Shown here one piece after another: positions 1 to 8,611 of a DNA stretch of 64,000 nucleotides. The notes below the pieces were generated by a model. The model was not told the origin of the DNA. It saw only the letters and a list, made by a program, of their open reading frames with translations, and searched no databases. Origin of the DNA: Ectobacillus polymachus (GTDB taxonomy: Bacteria; Bacillota; Bacilli; Bacillales; Bacillaceae_G); assembly GCF_048159605.1 (NCBI RefSeq), contig NZ_JBLREB010000002.1, forward strand, positions 248,001 through 312,000, written 5' to 3'. Every line of letters begins with the position of its first letter. Within the stretch, counting starts at the first letter, position 1. The position numbers were made by a program, and so were the translations under genes.

Positions 1-630
1 AGATAGAATGAGTAGATGCAGAACCCGTTTGGAAACGAGCTTATTCGGCTGAAAATATAAGCTAACACAGACGAGGAGCAGCAGAATATCACCTGAAGGA
101 TAGAAAAGCTCCATTGTCTTTATGAACATACTTAGTGATTGCTTGTTTAAGATTTTCTCGAAAACAAGATGATAAGATAAAGTAACCGTTGCGATAAATG
201 TTGCACCGATATCGCAGAAAATCAATAGTTTTTGTATAATATTGTATTCAGCCGTAATTTTTATCGAGAATGCTAATAAGTAAATGAGATAAAATGGAAT
301 AAAAAATATAAATGATGTGTTAATAATCGGTGGATTCCATCTCGGAGAATGTACGGATGCACAAAACCAGGCTACATCTGAAAGAAGAAAGCTAAGGCAT
401 GCAATCGTGAGAAGGAGCCAAAAGAGTTGCATATTTGTATTGGAATTTCGAAAGGTATGCCATAGCGAATAGGCGGCAACTCCATCTGCCAACACGCTTA
501 AGGCCATCGTACCAAGATCATTCATTAGTCCGTCAGTAGGAAATATAAAGATCCAAATGTAATATACAAGTAGATAAAGGGCAGAAAAAATAAAAAGAGT
601 TTGAAATCTTTTGTTAGATTGAATAGTCAT
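1..630 (-). CDS. Partial polytopic membrane protein, cut by the left edge
   Basis: The open frame starts at the ATG at 630 on the minus strand, preceded by a good Shine-Dalgarno (GAGGTGG, about 4 nt away), and stays open for 210 codons to the window edge. The visible protein begins MTIQSNKRFQTLFIFSALYL and has about six to seven hydrophobic segments separated by short loops, with no soluble domain yet. This layout is what one sees in the N-terminal membrane sensor of many GGDEF or EAL cyclic-di-GMP proteins of Bacillus, but the catalytic part would lie outside the window, so that is inference only. It is divergent from nuo. Confidence 0.7.
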   Translation of the reverse strand, partial: MTIQSNKRFQTLFIFSALYLLVYYIWIFIFPTDGLMNDLGTMALSVLADGVAAYSLWHTFRNSNTNMQLFWLLLTIACLSFLLSDVAWFCASVHSPRWNPPIINTSFIFFIPFYLIYLLAFSIKITAEYNIIQKLLIFCDIGATFIATVTLSYHLVFEKILNKQSLSMFIKTMELFYPSGDILLLLVCVSLYFQPNKLVSKRVLHLLILS

Positions 631-689
631 AAGCCACCTCATACGAAATACAGAATAAAGAATTTGTGAAATACTAAAAAGTATGGAAG

Positions 690-711
690 CGCTTGTGTAA
701 TGACACAAGCG
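690..711. promoter_or_regulatory. Perfect 9-bp inverted repeat upstream of the left-edge gene
   Basis: CGCTTGTGT and ACACAAGCG flank a 4-nt spacer, about 60 bp upstream of the ATG at 630. There is no U-run, so a terminator is unlikely. An operator for the divergent minus-strand gene is plausible. The rest of 631-939 shows no gene. Confidence 0.4.
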
Positions 712-939
712 GAAAAGTCATATGTAGCTGTGAAGCTTACTATATTAATGTATGTTAATATATATATTTATATTAGCATAGCGTACCTTTCTTTTATTTA
801 CCAGTAGGGAAATAAGGGATTTCTTGAAAAAAGTATGAATATATTACAGTAACATGTGACCTTTGTCTGATTCTGCTTGTCTTCTTATGGAGAATAGGTA
901 ATCTATTTGTCTGAACGTGATAATCCTTGGTGTAATTGG

Positions 940-969
940 TCGACATAGCAAAGAAGAATTTGTTATAAT
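940..969 (+). promoter_or_regulatory. Candidate sigma-A promoter for the nuo operon
   Basis: A consensus -10 TATAAT (964-969) lies 18 bp downstream of TCGACA (940-945, five of six matches to TTGACA). Transcription from about 976 would give a leader of roughly 270 nt before nuoA. No other strong promoter is visible between here and nuoA. Confidence 0.45.
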
Positions 970-1102
970 GATATCGGTTACATTATTTAGAAAAATTCAA
1001 AAAAAATAAGTAGTGTAATCACGGTGAAAATGCTGTTGTTACTAGCGTTCGAGGCCATATTTTTATTGCAAATAGCTTTCATAATCATTTTTAGGATTTG
1101 CC

Positions 1103-1200
1103 TCACTGATGGTGTAATCTTATCCCGTTCTGATTTCAGTCAGAACCCGGGTTGGCCCAAACAAGCTGTCAGCAGGATTAAATATTTTTTTCACTGATGG
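1103..1200. repeat. Possible small inserted element with 10-bp flanking direct repeats
   Basis: TCACTGATGG occurs at 1103-1112 and again at 1191-1200. Between them lies a hairpin (GTTCTGA, 6-nt loop, TCAGAAC at 1127-1146) and a T-rich end. The arrangement resembles a small insertion with a target duplication inside the nuo leader, or a structured leader RNA. Only one copy is present in the window, so mobility cannot be judged. Confidence 0.3.
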
Positions 1201-1249
1201 GAGTTTTGCTAATTGAACAAATTTTACTGCATAGGGGGAGAGTTTGCTA

Positions 1250-1618
1250 ATGTTCAATGTGTATCAAAATAACTATGCGATCGTAGTTGCGTTTTTGCTC
1301 TTAGGCATTCTGTTGCCTATGGTAGCACTAACGGCAGGGAAAATACTTCGTCCGAACAAGCCAACAGAAAAGAAGCAAACTACATATGAAAGTGGTCTTG
1401 AACCATTTCATGAAGCAAATATTCGTTTCCATGCCCGCTATTATATTTTTGCGCTCTTGTTTGTTGTTTTCGACGTGGAAACTGTATTTTTGTATCCGTG
1501 GGCTGTTGCCTACGATAAATTAGGGCTGTTTGCTCTTGTAGAGATGCTTCTTTTCGTATTATTGCTTCTCGTAGGGCTTGTTTATGCTTGGAAGAAGAAG
1601 GTGTTGAAATGGTTATAA
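1250..1618 (+). CDS. nuoA: NADH-quinone oxidoreductase subunit A
   Basis: Small membrane subunit of the complex I proton pump, 122 aa with three transmembrane helices, the usual size for NuoA. The conserved acidic loop and the FVVFDVETVFLYPWA region of the family are present. I start it at the ATG at 1250 because AGGGGGAG (1233-1240) lies 9 nt upstream; the in-frame TTG at 1244 would leave only 3 nt. It is the first gene of the nuo operon and overlaps nuoB by 10 nt, so the two are probably translationally coupled. Confidence 0.95.
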   Translation: MFNVYQNNYAIVVAFLLLGILLPMVALTAGKILRPNKPTEKKQTTYESGLEPFHEANIRFHARYYIFALLFVVFDVETVFLYPWAVAYDKLGLFALVEMLLFVLLLLVGLVYAWKKKVLKWL

Positions 1619-2127
1619 ATTTTGAGAATTTGAACAGCCAAGAAAGAGCAGAGCTTGAACGTAATCTATTTTTTACAACATTGGAGCAGCTGAAAGGCTG
1701 GGCAAGAAGTAACTCTTTGTGGCCCATGACATTCGGCTTAGCTTGTTGTGCCATTGAAATGATGGGTGTTGGTTCCTCCCACTACGATTTGGATCGCTTC
1801 GGTTCATTCTTCCGTACATCTCCGCGTCAATCTGACGTCATGATTGTATCCGGTACCGTTACGAAAAAAATGGCACCACTCTTACGCCGATTATATGACC
1901 AAATGCCAGAGCCAAAATGGGTTATTGCTATGGGTTCTTGTGCAACAGCAGGCGGACCTTACGTGAAATCATATGCTGTAGTAAAGGGTGTAGACCAAAT
2001 TGTACCAGTTGATGTGTACATTCCAGGATGCCCGCCAAACCCAGCTGCCTTAATTTATGGAATTAATAAATTGAAAGAAAAAATTCGTTACGAGGCGAAA
2101 ACCGGAAAGCAGGTGACGAATAAATGA
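1609..2127 (+). CDS. nuoB: NADH-quinone oxidoreductase subunit B (N2 cluster)
   Basis: Peripheral-arm subunit that holds iron-sulfur cluster N2, the last electron carrier before quinone. 172 aa. The four N2 ligands are visible: the tandem Cys46-Cys47 in GLACCAIEM, Cys111 in GSCATAGG and Cys141 in IPGCPPNP. The start at ATG 1609 follows AAGAAGGTG by about 6 nt; the longer TTG frame from 1588 has no such site. It overlaps nuoA by 10 nt, and its TGA overlaps the nuoC ATG as ATGA. Confidence 0.96.
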   Translation: MVINFENLNSQERAELERNLFFTTLEQLKGWARSNSLWPMTFGLACCAIEMMGVGSSHYDLDRFGSFFRTSPRQSDVMIVSGTVTKKMAPLLRRLYDQMPEPKWVIAMGSCATAGGPYVKSYAVVKGVDQIVPVDVYIPGCPPNPAALIYGINKLKEKIRYEAKTGKQVTNK

Positions 2128-3308
2128 GTGAAGGCAAGGATCTAGATACATTAAAAAAGGAAGCAGCGGCAAAGGCAAAAGCAGCAGCAGCAGCGAAAGC
2201 GAAGGCAGCCGTAATGGCGAAGTCCGAAGCAACTGAAGGCGCAAGCGACGATGAAAAGGCGAAGGCAGCGGCAAAGGCAAAAGCTGCGGCAGCAGCGAAA
2301 GCGAAAGCAGCCGCAATGGCGAAGTCCGGAGCAACTGAAAGCGCGAGCGACGATGAAAAGGCGAAGGCAGCAGCAAAGGCAGCAGCAAAGGCAAAAGCAG
2401 CGGCGGCAGCGAAGGCAAAAGCAGCAGCAGCGGCAAAAGCGAAAGCGGCAGGCGGAGCAAGCGATGATGAAAAGGCGAAAGCCATCGCGGCAGCGAAAGC
2501 AAAAGCAGCGGCAGCAGCAAAAGCGAAAGCAGCCGGCGGAGCAAGCGATGATGAAAAGGCGAAAGCTATCGCGGCAGCAAAGGCAAAAGCAGCAGCAGCG
2601 GCAAAAGCAAAAGCAGCCGGCGGAGCAAGCGATGATGAAAAGGCGAAAGCTATCGCGGCAGCAAAGGCAAAAGCAGCGGCAGCGGCAAAAGCGAAAGCAG
2701 CCGGCGGAGCAAGCGATGATGAAAAAGCGAAAGCTATCGCGGCAGCAAAGGCAAAAGCAGCAGCAGCGGCAGCCGCTAAGGCGAAGTCTGGAGCAAGCGA
2801 TGCAGAGCCCGTACAGGCCGAGGAAGAGCCATCACGCAATCAGCCATACCTGGATAAGTATGTGAAGGTAATTCAAGCACATCTTGGGGATGTATTAGAA
2901 GATTCCTATATTAATGCTATTTCGAAAGAAGTTCCAACACTTGTTGTGAAGCCGGATCGTTACTTTGAAGCGATGGAATTTTTACAGAAGAATGATCAGC
3001 TTAGCTTTGATTATGTTTCGGAATTGCATGGAACAGATTTTGTAACGCATATGGAAGTATATGTGCATCTGTACTCTTACAAAAATAAGCAATCCGTAGC
3101 CGTGAAGGTGAAATGTGATCGCGATGATCCAAAGGTTGCGTCCGTTACGCCTCTTTGGCCTGGTGCAAACTGGCCAGAACGGGAAGCTTATGATTTAGTA
3201 GGGATTACGTTTGTCGGTCATCCGAATTTAACACGTATTCTACTTGCGGACGATTGGGTTGGACATCCGTTACGTAAAGATTACGAGCCGTATGATGTGG
3301 AGGTGTAA
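2124..3308 (+). CDS. nuoC: NADH-quinone oxidoreductase subunit C with Ala/Lys-rich extension
   Basis: 394 aa. The C-terminal part (about 236-394) is a normal 30-kDa/NDUFS3 domain, including WPEREAYDLVGI and the DDWVGHPLRKDY end. The first ~235 residues are low complexity, almost only Ala, Lys, Asp, Glu and Ser, built from about 28-residue units (GGASDDEKAKAIAAAKAKA type). At DNA level four near-identical units begin at 2451, 2535, 2619 and 2703, exactly 84 bp apart. The extension is probably a long charged helix or disordered arm whose length varies by repeat slippage; its role is unknown. The ordinary NuoC of E. coli-type enzymes lacks it. ATGA overlap with nuoB. Confidence 0.95.
   Translation: MSEGKDLDTLKKEAAAKAKAAAAAKAKAAVMAKSEATEGASDDEKAKAAAKAKAAAAAKAKAAAMAKSGATESASDDEKAKAAAKAAAKAKAAAAAKAKAAAAAKAKAAGGASDDEKAKAIAAAKAKAAAAAKAKAAGGASDDEKAKAIAAAKAKAAAAAKAKAAGGASDDEKAKAIAAAKAKAAAAAKAKAAGGASDDEKAKAIAAAKAKAAAAAAAKAKSGASDAEPVQAEEEPSRNQPYLDKYVKVIQAHLGDVLEDSYINAISKEVPTLVVKPDRYFEAMEFLQKNDQLSFDYVSELHGTDFVTHMEVYVHLYSYKNKQSVAVKVKCDRDDPKVASVTPLWPGANWPEREAYDLVGITFVGHPNLTRILLADDWVGHPLRKDYEPYDVEV
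2451..2790 (+). repeat. 84-bp in-frame tandem repeats in nuoC
   Basis: Four nearly identical 84-bp units (28 codons) start at 2451, 2535, 2619 and 2703, with degenerate shorter copies upstream from about 2150. The period keeps the reading frame. Differences between units are mostly synonymous (for example GCC/GCT, GCA/GCG), as expected for recent tandem expansion. Confidence 0.9.
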
Positions 3309-3313
3309 TAAGC

Positions 3314-4414
3314 ATGATTCGTACAGAAGAAATGCTTCTTAACGTAGGTCCACAGCATCCGAGTACGCACGGTGTATTTCGTCTCGTTGTTAAAATTGAT
3401 GGGGAAATTATTACAGAAGCTACGCCAGTAATAGGGTATCTTCACCGTGGAACAGAGAAGCTGGCAGAAAATCTGCAGTATACGCAAATTATTCCGTATA
3501 CGGACCGTATGGACTATTTATCAGCGATGACAAATAACTATGTCATTTGTCACGCAGTAGAAACGATGATGGGACTAGAAGTGCCAGAACGTGCTGAGTA
3601 CATTCGCGTACTTGCCATGGAGCTTGGCCGTGTTGCCAGCCATCTTGTTTGGTGGGGTACGAACTTGCTTGATCTTGGAGCAGTAAGCCCGTTCTTGTAC
3701 GCATTTCGCGAGCGTGAAATGATTATCAATATGCTAAATGAGCTTTCCGGTGCGCGCCTAACCTTTAATTACATGCGTGTAGGCGGCGTGAAATGGGACG
3801 CTCCAGAAGGCTGGATTGAAAAAGTAAAAGAATTCGTTCCTTACATGCGTGAGCAATTGCAAGGATACCATGATCTTGTGTCAGGAAATGAAATCTTCTT
3901 AAATCGTGTAAAGGGTATCGGAACCTATTCGGCAGAAGATGCGATTGCGTATTCGCTGAGCGGTGCTAATTTACGCGGTTCAGGCGTGAAATGGGATATT
4001 CGTAAGGAAGAGCCATATTCCATTTATGATCGTTTTGATTTTGATGTTCCTGTCGGTAAGGTAGGGGATGCATGGGATCGTTATATGTGCCGTATGTTAG
4101 AAATTGAAGAATCTCTTAAAATCATAGAGCAAGCAGCTGAGCAATTCCCAGCAGATGGCCCATTCATGGCGAAGGTGCCGAAAATTATTAAAGCACCGAA
4201 GGGAGAAGCCTTTGTTCGTATTGAATCACCACGCGGAGAAATTGGCTGCTATATTGCGAGCGATGGCAAGAAAGAGCCATATCGCATCAAATTCCGTCGT
4301 CCGTCCTTTTACAATCTACAAATCTTACCGAAGCTATTAAAAGGCGAGAATATCGCGAACTTAATTACGATTTTAGGCGGCATTGATATTGTACTTGGGG
4401 AGGTTGACGGCTAA
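3314..4414 (+). CDS. nuoD: NADH-quinone oxidoreductase subunit D
   Basis: 49-kDa subunit, 366 aa, forming the quinone site with NuoB. It has the N-terminal HPSTHGVFRL motif and RGTEKLAE, both typical of NuoD, and ends with the family GGIDIVLGEVDG signature. NuoC and NuoD are separate genes here, not the NuoCD fusion of enterobacteria. GAGGTG lies just upstream of the ATG. Its TAA shares one base with the nuoH ATG (TAATG). Confidence 0.96.
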   Translation: MIRTEEMLLNVGPQHPSTHGVFRLVVKIDGEIITEATPVIGYLHRGTEKLAENLQYTQIIPYTDRMDYLSAMTNNYVICHAVETMMGLEVPERAEYIRVLAMELGRVASHLVWWGTNLLDLGAVSPFLYAFREREMIINMLNELSGARLTFNYMRVGGVKWDAPEGWIEKVKEFVPYMREQLQGYHDLVSGNEIFLNRVKGIGTYSAEDAIAYSLSGANLRGSGVKWDIRKEEPYSIYDRFDFDVPVGKVGDAWDRYMCRMLEIEESLKIIEQAAEQFPADGPFMAKVPKIIKAPKGEAFVRIESPRGEIGCYIASDGKKEPYRIKFRRPSFYNLQILPKLLKGENIANLITILGGIDIVLGEVDG

Positions 4415-5415
4415 TGGTTAAGAGCCTTTTAGAATCCACACCAAGTTGGACTACGTTTTTCATCTTTTTTGGATTAGGTGTAATATTGTTAATGGTTGTT
4501 CTTGGCTTCGTTACATATGGGATTTTAGCGGAGCGGAAAGTAATGGGATTTATGCAAGGCCGTATCGGACCGAACCAGGTCGGCGGACGTTTTGGACTTT
4601 TGCAAACCGTAGCAGACGTATTAAAGCTATTGCTGAAGGAAGATACGATTCCAAAGGCTGCGGACAAGCCATTATTCATTTTAGCGCCGGTTATTGCCTT
4701 TGCGCCTTCCTTTATCGTGCTTGCAACGATTCCGTTTACAGATAAATTTCAGTTTGCGGATATCGGCGTTGGTCTTCTGTATTATATAGCCATTTCCGGT
4801 ATTTCAACGGTTGGGGTTATTACAGGTGGCTGGGCTTCTAATAATAAATACTCACTTCTTGGTGGTATGCGTGCTGTTGCCCAAATGATTTCCTATGAAA
4901 TTCCGCTTGTTATGAGCTTAATTGGTGTCGTTATGTTAGCAGGAAGCTTAAATTTAAATGATATTGTAGCAGCGCAATCGAAGGTTTGGTTCATTTTTGC
5001 ACAGCCTGTTGCGTTCATCGTATTTATCATTGCGGCGACAGCAGAATTAAACCGGACGCCATTCGACTTACCAGAATCAGAATCTGAGCTTGTTGCAGGG
5101 TTCCATACCGAGTACTCTGGGTTCCGCTGGGCCTTCTTCATGCTTTCTGAGTATGTGTACTTTTTCGCGATGGCATCATTAATAACGGTTTTATTCTTAG
5201 GTGGATGGCAGCCAGTAGCATTTCTTGGGTTTATTCCAGGTGCTGTTTGGTTCTCATTAAAGTTTTCACTTGTTGTATTCCTATTAATTTGGTTCCGTGT
5301 TACGTTCCCGCGTGTTCGTGCGGATCAGCTTATGGAATTTGGCTGGAAGGTACTGCTTCCAATCTCACTTGCAAATATTTTTCTTACGGCGCTTATTAAA
5401 CAATTATTCTTTTAA
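4414..5415 (+). CDS. nuoH: NADH-quinone oxidoreductase subunit H
   Basis: Membrane subunit at the junction with the peripheral arm, 333 aa, about eight transmembrane helices, shaping the quinone tunnel and coupling it to the proton channels. Conserved family features include AERKVMGFMQGRIGPNQVG near the N-terminus and ELNRTPFDLPESESELVAGFHTEYSG in the long loop (positions approximately 215-240). GGGGAGG is about 10 nt upstream of the start. A 66-bp gap with two hairpins separates it from nuoI. Confidence 0.96.
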   Translation: MVKSLLESTPSWTTFFIFFGLGVILLMVVLGFVTYGILAERKVMGFMQGRIGPNQVGGRFGLLQTVADVLKLLLKEDTIPKAADKPLFILAPVIAFAPSFIVLATIPFTDKFQFADIGVGLLYYIAISGISTVGVITGGWASNNKYSLLGGMRAVAQMISYEIPLVMSLIGVVMLAGSLNLNDIVAAQSKVWFIFAQPVAFIVFIIAATAELNRTPFDLPESESELVAGFHTEYSGFRWAFFMLSEYVYFFAMASLITVLFLGGWQPVAFLGFIPGAVWFSLKFSLVVFLLIWFRVTFPRVRADQLMEFGWKVLLPISLANIFLTALIKQLFF

Positions 5416-5424
5416 TGGAATGGT

Positions 5425-5462
5425 ATTGGCTCATGTAGCCAAATCAGCCGCGATTTTCGCGG
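5425..5462 (+). promoter_or_regulatory. Two hairpins in the nuoH-nuoI gap
   Basis: TTGGCT/AGCCAA (5426-5442, 5-nt loop) and CCGCGA/TCGCGG (5448-5462, 3-nt loop) occupy the only sizeable gap in an otherwise overlapping operon. There is no U-run, so mRNA stability or processing is more likely than termination. Confidence 0.45.
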
Positions 5463-5481
5463 TGAAAGAGGGGGAGAAAAT

Positions 5482-5901
5482 ATGCTTGGGTTATTAAAGG
5501 GAATGAAGTACACGTTGCACCAGTTAACGCGGCAAAAGGTAACGTACGATTACCCAAACCAACCACTTCCGCTTCCGGATCGTTTCCGCGGTATTCAGAA
5601 ATTTTATCCGGAAAAATGCATCGTCTGTAATCAATGTGCGAACATTTGTCCAACGGATTGCATTAACCTAACTGGGAAGAAGCATCCTGACCCTGCGAAA
5701 AAGGGAAAGGTAATCGATACGTACGATATTAACTTTGAAATTTGTATTCTGTGCGATCTTTGTACAGAAGTTTGTCCGACTGAAGCGATTGTGATGACGA
5801 ACAACTTTGAGCTTGCTGAATATACACGTGATGATTTGTTCAAGAATTTGCAATGGCTGGACGAAAACGATAAAAACGTGAGAGAGGGGAATAAGCCATG
5901 A
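5482..5901 (+). CDS. nuoI: NADH-quinone oxidoreductase subunit I (two 4Fe-4S clusters)
   Basis: 139 aa ferredoxin-like peripheral subunit that carries clusters N6a and N6b. Two CxxCxxCxxxCP motifs are visible: Cys46-49-52-56 and Cys88-91-94-98. In full complex I these clusters pass electrons from the N module to N2; here the N module subunits are absent, so NuoI is the likely entry point for an unknown donor. AGAGGGGGAG precedes the ATG. The gene ends by overlapping nuoJ (ATGA). Confidence 0.96.
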   Translation: MLGLLKGMKYTLHQLTRQKVTYDYPNQPLPLPDRFRGIQKFYPEKCIVCNQCANICPTDCINLTGKKHPDPAKKGKVIDTYDINFEICILCDLCTEVCPTEAIVMTNNFELAEYTRDDLFKNLQWLDENDKNVREGNKP

Positions 5902-6419
5902 GCGGTGATTTAGTAGCCTTTCTCGCACTTGCCTTAATTGCTATTATGGGCGGCGTGCTTATGATCAATGTATCGAAGGTTATGCACATGATGCTATCCC
6001 TCGTCTTTACATTCTTAAGTATCGCAGGTTTATACTTTATGCTTTCGGCTGAGTTTGTAGGGGTTGTACAAATTTTAATCTATTCCGGAGCAGTTGCGAT
6101 CATCATGATTTTTGGGATCATGCTTACAAAACATGACGACGAAGTCGAATCGCATTTTAATGTTCGGTCTTTCTTCGTTCTTTTAGGCGTTTTAGCATTT
6201 GGAGCTGTGATGTATTTCGCTGTGAATAATGTTGACTTCTCGCCAAAGGGCGCTGATGCAAACTTGCATGTTCAGAATACGAAGCAAATCGGGGAAATGT
6301 TGTATACACAATATCTCGTTCCGTTTGAAATCACTTCGATTCTGCTATTGGTGGCATTAATTGGTGCAATCATTTTAACGAAGACAGACGAGCAGGAAGA
6401 AGGTGAATCGCATGACTAA
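5898..6419 (+). CDS. nuoJ: NADH-quinone oxidoreductase subunit J
   Basis: Membrane subunit of 173 aa with about five helices. The segment around FVGVVQILIYSGAVAIIMIF matches the conserved NuoJ helix containing the pi-bulge used in coupling. It overlaps nuoI by 4 nt and nuoK by 8 nt. Confidence 0.95.
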   Translation: MSGDLVAFLALALIAIMGGVLMINVSKVMHMMLSLVFTFLSIAGLYFMLSAEFVGVVQILIYSGAVAIIMIFGIMLTKHDDEVESHFNVRSFFVLLGVLAFGAVMYFAVNNVDFSPKGADANLHVQNTKQIGEMLYTQYLVPFEITSILLLVALIGAIILTKTDEQEEGESHD

Positions 6420-6726
6420 CGTTCCAGTATCAGGCTACTTAGCACTAGCTATTATCCTCTTTTGCATTGGGCTTTACGGAGCTTTAACGAAGCGAAATGC
6501 GGTCATCGTATTAGTCTGTATTGAGTTGATGACAAACGCTGCAAATATTAATCTTGTAGCTTTTAGTAAAATGGGTATATTCCCTAGCTTGAAGGGACAA
6601 GTATTCTCCTTGTTCACGATTGCAGTAGCTGCAGCAGAAGCAGCAGTTGGCTTAGCGATTCTTATCGCATATTTCCGTAATCGTCAAACTGTAAATGTTG
6701 ACGAAATGGATTCCTTAAAGCATTAG
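6412..6726 (+). CDS. nuoK: NADH-quinone oxidoreductase subunit K
   Basis: 104 aa, three transmembrane helices, the usual NuoK size. The conserved membrane glutamates are present in VCIELMTNAANIN and AVAAAEAAVGLAI. The start is the ATG at 6412, after GAAGAAGGTG; an upstream in-frame GTG at 6403 lies inside that ribosome-binding site and is unlikely. Confidence 0.95.
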   Translation: MTNVPVSGYLALAIILFCIGLYGALTKRNAVIVLVCIELMTNAANINLVAFSKMGIFPSLKGQVFSLFTIAVAAAEAAVGLAILIAYFRNRQTVNVDEMDSLKH

Positions 6727-6748
6727 AAGGAAAGGGGAGAACACAGAA

Positions 6749-8611
6749 ATGATGAATTATGCTTGGCTTATACCGCTTTTCCCGCTACTTTCCTTTGTGC
6801 TATTGCTTCTATTTGGTAAGAAGCTGAAGGAAAACGGAAGCTATGTCGGGATTGTGCTACATTTCCTTGCTTTTGTAGGTGCGGCACTTGTCTTAATCGA
6901 GCGCTTGTCAGCGGGTACGCTAAAAATAGAATGGACTTGGCTTCATATTGGCAATCTATCGATTAATTTCGGTTTTGAAGTGAATGCATTGAACGCGCTT
7001 ATGCTGTTCATCGTATCACTTGTTAGTTTTCTTGTTCATGTGTATTCAAGAGGGTATATGCACGGAGATGAACGTATTTCCGTTTTCTATTCATACTTAG
7101 GATTATTTACATTCGCGATGCTAGGTCTTGTTATTAGTACAAACCTTCTTCAGCTTTATGTGTTCTGGGAACTAGTTGGTCTTGGTTCCTTCTTGCTAAT
7201 CGGCTTCTACTACTTCAAGGATGAAGCAAGAGCGGCAGCGAAGAAAGCGTTCGTTATGACGCGAATCGGGGATGTAGGATTATTTATCGGAATGATCCTG
7301 TTGTTCTGGCAGGTTGGCAGCTTTGAATATGATGCGATTTTCAAAGCAGTAGCCAATCATCAAATTCCTGATGTGATGATTACATTGACAGCTATTCTCA
7401 TCTTTATTGGTGCAATCGGAAAATCAGGTCAGTTTCCACTTCATACTTGGCTTCCGGATGCGATGGAAGGTCCGACTCCTGTATCGGCTCTCATCCATGC
7501 GGCTACAATGGTAGCTGCCGGGGTTTACTTAGTTGCTACGATGTTCCCGCTCTTTGAAGCGAGCTCTGCAGCGTTGATGACGGTTGCCGTAGTCGGCGGA
7601 TTTACTGCCATTTTCGCAGCATCTATCGGTATCGTACAAACTGATATTAAACGCGTGCTTGCTTACTCTACAATGAGTCAGCTCGGATATATGATGCTTG
7701 CACTTGGTTCTGCTGGCTATACAGCAGGAGTATTCCACCTTACGACGCATGCCTTTTTCAAAGCACTTCTCTTCCTAGCAGCAGGTAGCGTCATTCACGC
7801 CGTGAATACGCAAGACATCGAAAAGATGGGCGGCCTGTTCTCAAAGATGAAGCTAACTGCATCATTATTCTTAATCGGTACGTTAGCGATTAGTGGATTC
7901 CCGTTACTGTCTGGGTTCTTTAGTAAGGATGAAATTCTAGCAGCTACTTGGGAGCATGGAAATTATTTTCTATTCTGGCTTGCAGTCATAGCTGCATTCT
8001 TTACAGCATTTTATATGTTCCGTTTGTTCTTCCTTGTATTTACTGGGGAATCCCGCAGTAAGGAAGTACATGTGCATGAATCACCTAAGGTTATGACGGT
8101 TCCAATGATTGTACTCGGTATTCTTGCTGTAGTAGCAGGATACTTTAATACACCATGGTTTGGTACATTCCTAGGCGATTGGCTTACGAAGGACGTTCCT
8201 TTCCAAGTGTCTGAAACTCATGGTCCTGTATGGATTATGATTGTAGCTACACTTGTTTCACTAGCAGGTATCGGCCTTGCTTACTTGATTTACGGAAAGA
8301 AATCGATATCAAGAGATTGGCTTGGCGGAAAAACACCGTTTTATCAATTGTTACTGAACAAATATTATATCGATGAGCTTTACGGCGTTACGATTATTCC
8401 GCTTGTAAAGGGGATTGCCTATGTGCTCAAATGGATTGAAAATTACATTGTAGAAGGCGTTGCAGTCTTGTTTGCAAGCATTACAAAGGCAGTGGGATCG
8501 CTTCTTTCTAAATTGCAAAGCGGACAGGTTCAAACATACGGTGCTGTTGCATTCGTAGGTCTTGCGATATTACTTGTCATTCTCGTTGCACTAGGGGGGT
8601 ATATACAATGA
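6749..8611 (+). CDS. nuoL: NADH-quinone oxidoreductase subunit L
   Basis: Distal antiporter-like proton-channel subunit of 620 aa with about 16 helices and the long C-terminal lateral helix. Typical motifs include FWELVGLGSFLLIGFYYF (key Glu), the HTWLPDAMEGPTPVSALIHA segment and the Lys/His-bearing helices around ATMVAAGVYLVATMF. Start is ATG 6749 or the adjacent ATG 6752, both after AAAGGGGAG. It overlaps nuoM by 4 nt. Confidence 0.96.
   Translation: MMNYAWLIPLFPLLSFVLLLLFGKKLKENGSYVGIVLHFLAFVGAALVLIERLSAGTLKIEWTWLHIGNLSINFGFEVNALNALMLFIVSLVSFLVHVYSRGYMHGDERISVFYSYLGLFTFAMLGLVISTNLLQLYVFWELVGLGSFLLIGFYYFKDEARAAAKKAFVMTRIGDVGLFIGMILLFWQVGSFEYDAIFKAVANHQIPDVMITLTAILIFIGAIGKSGQFPLHTWLPDAMEGPTPVSALIHAATMVAAGVYLVATMFPLFEASSAALMTVAVVGGFTAIFAASIGIVQTDIKRVLAYSTMSQLGYMMLALGSAGYTAGVFHLTTHAFFKALLFLAAGSVIHAVNTQDIEKMGGLFSKMKLTASLFLIGTLAISGFPLLSGFFSKDEILAATWEHGNYFLFWLAVIAAFFTAFYMFRLFFLVFTGESRSKEVHVHESPKVMTVPMIVLGILAVVAGYFNTPWFGTFLGDWLTKDVPFQVSETHGPVWIMIVATLVSLAGIGLAYLIYGKKSISRDWLGGKTPFYQLLLNKYYIDELYGVTIIPLVKGIAYVLKWIENYIVEGVAVLFASITKAVGSLLSKLQSGQVQTYGAVAFVGLAILLVILVALGGYIQ

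Noticed and set aside
2063..2839. Minus-strand Ala/Phe-rich and Leu/Pro-rich frames opposite nuoC
   Set aside because: Shadow translations of the nuoC repeat.
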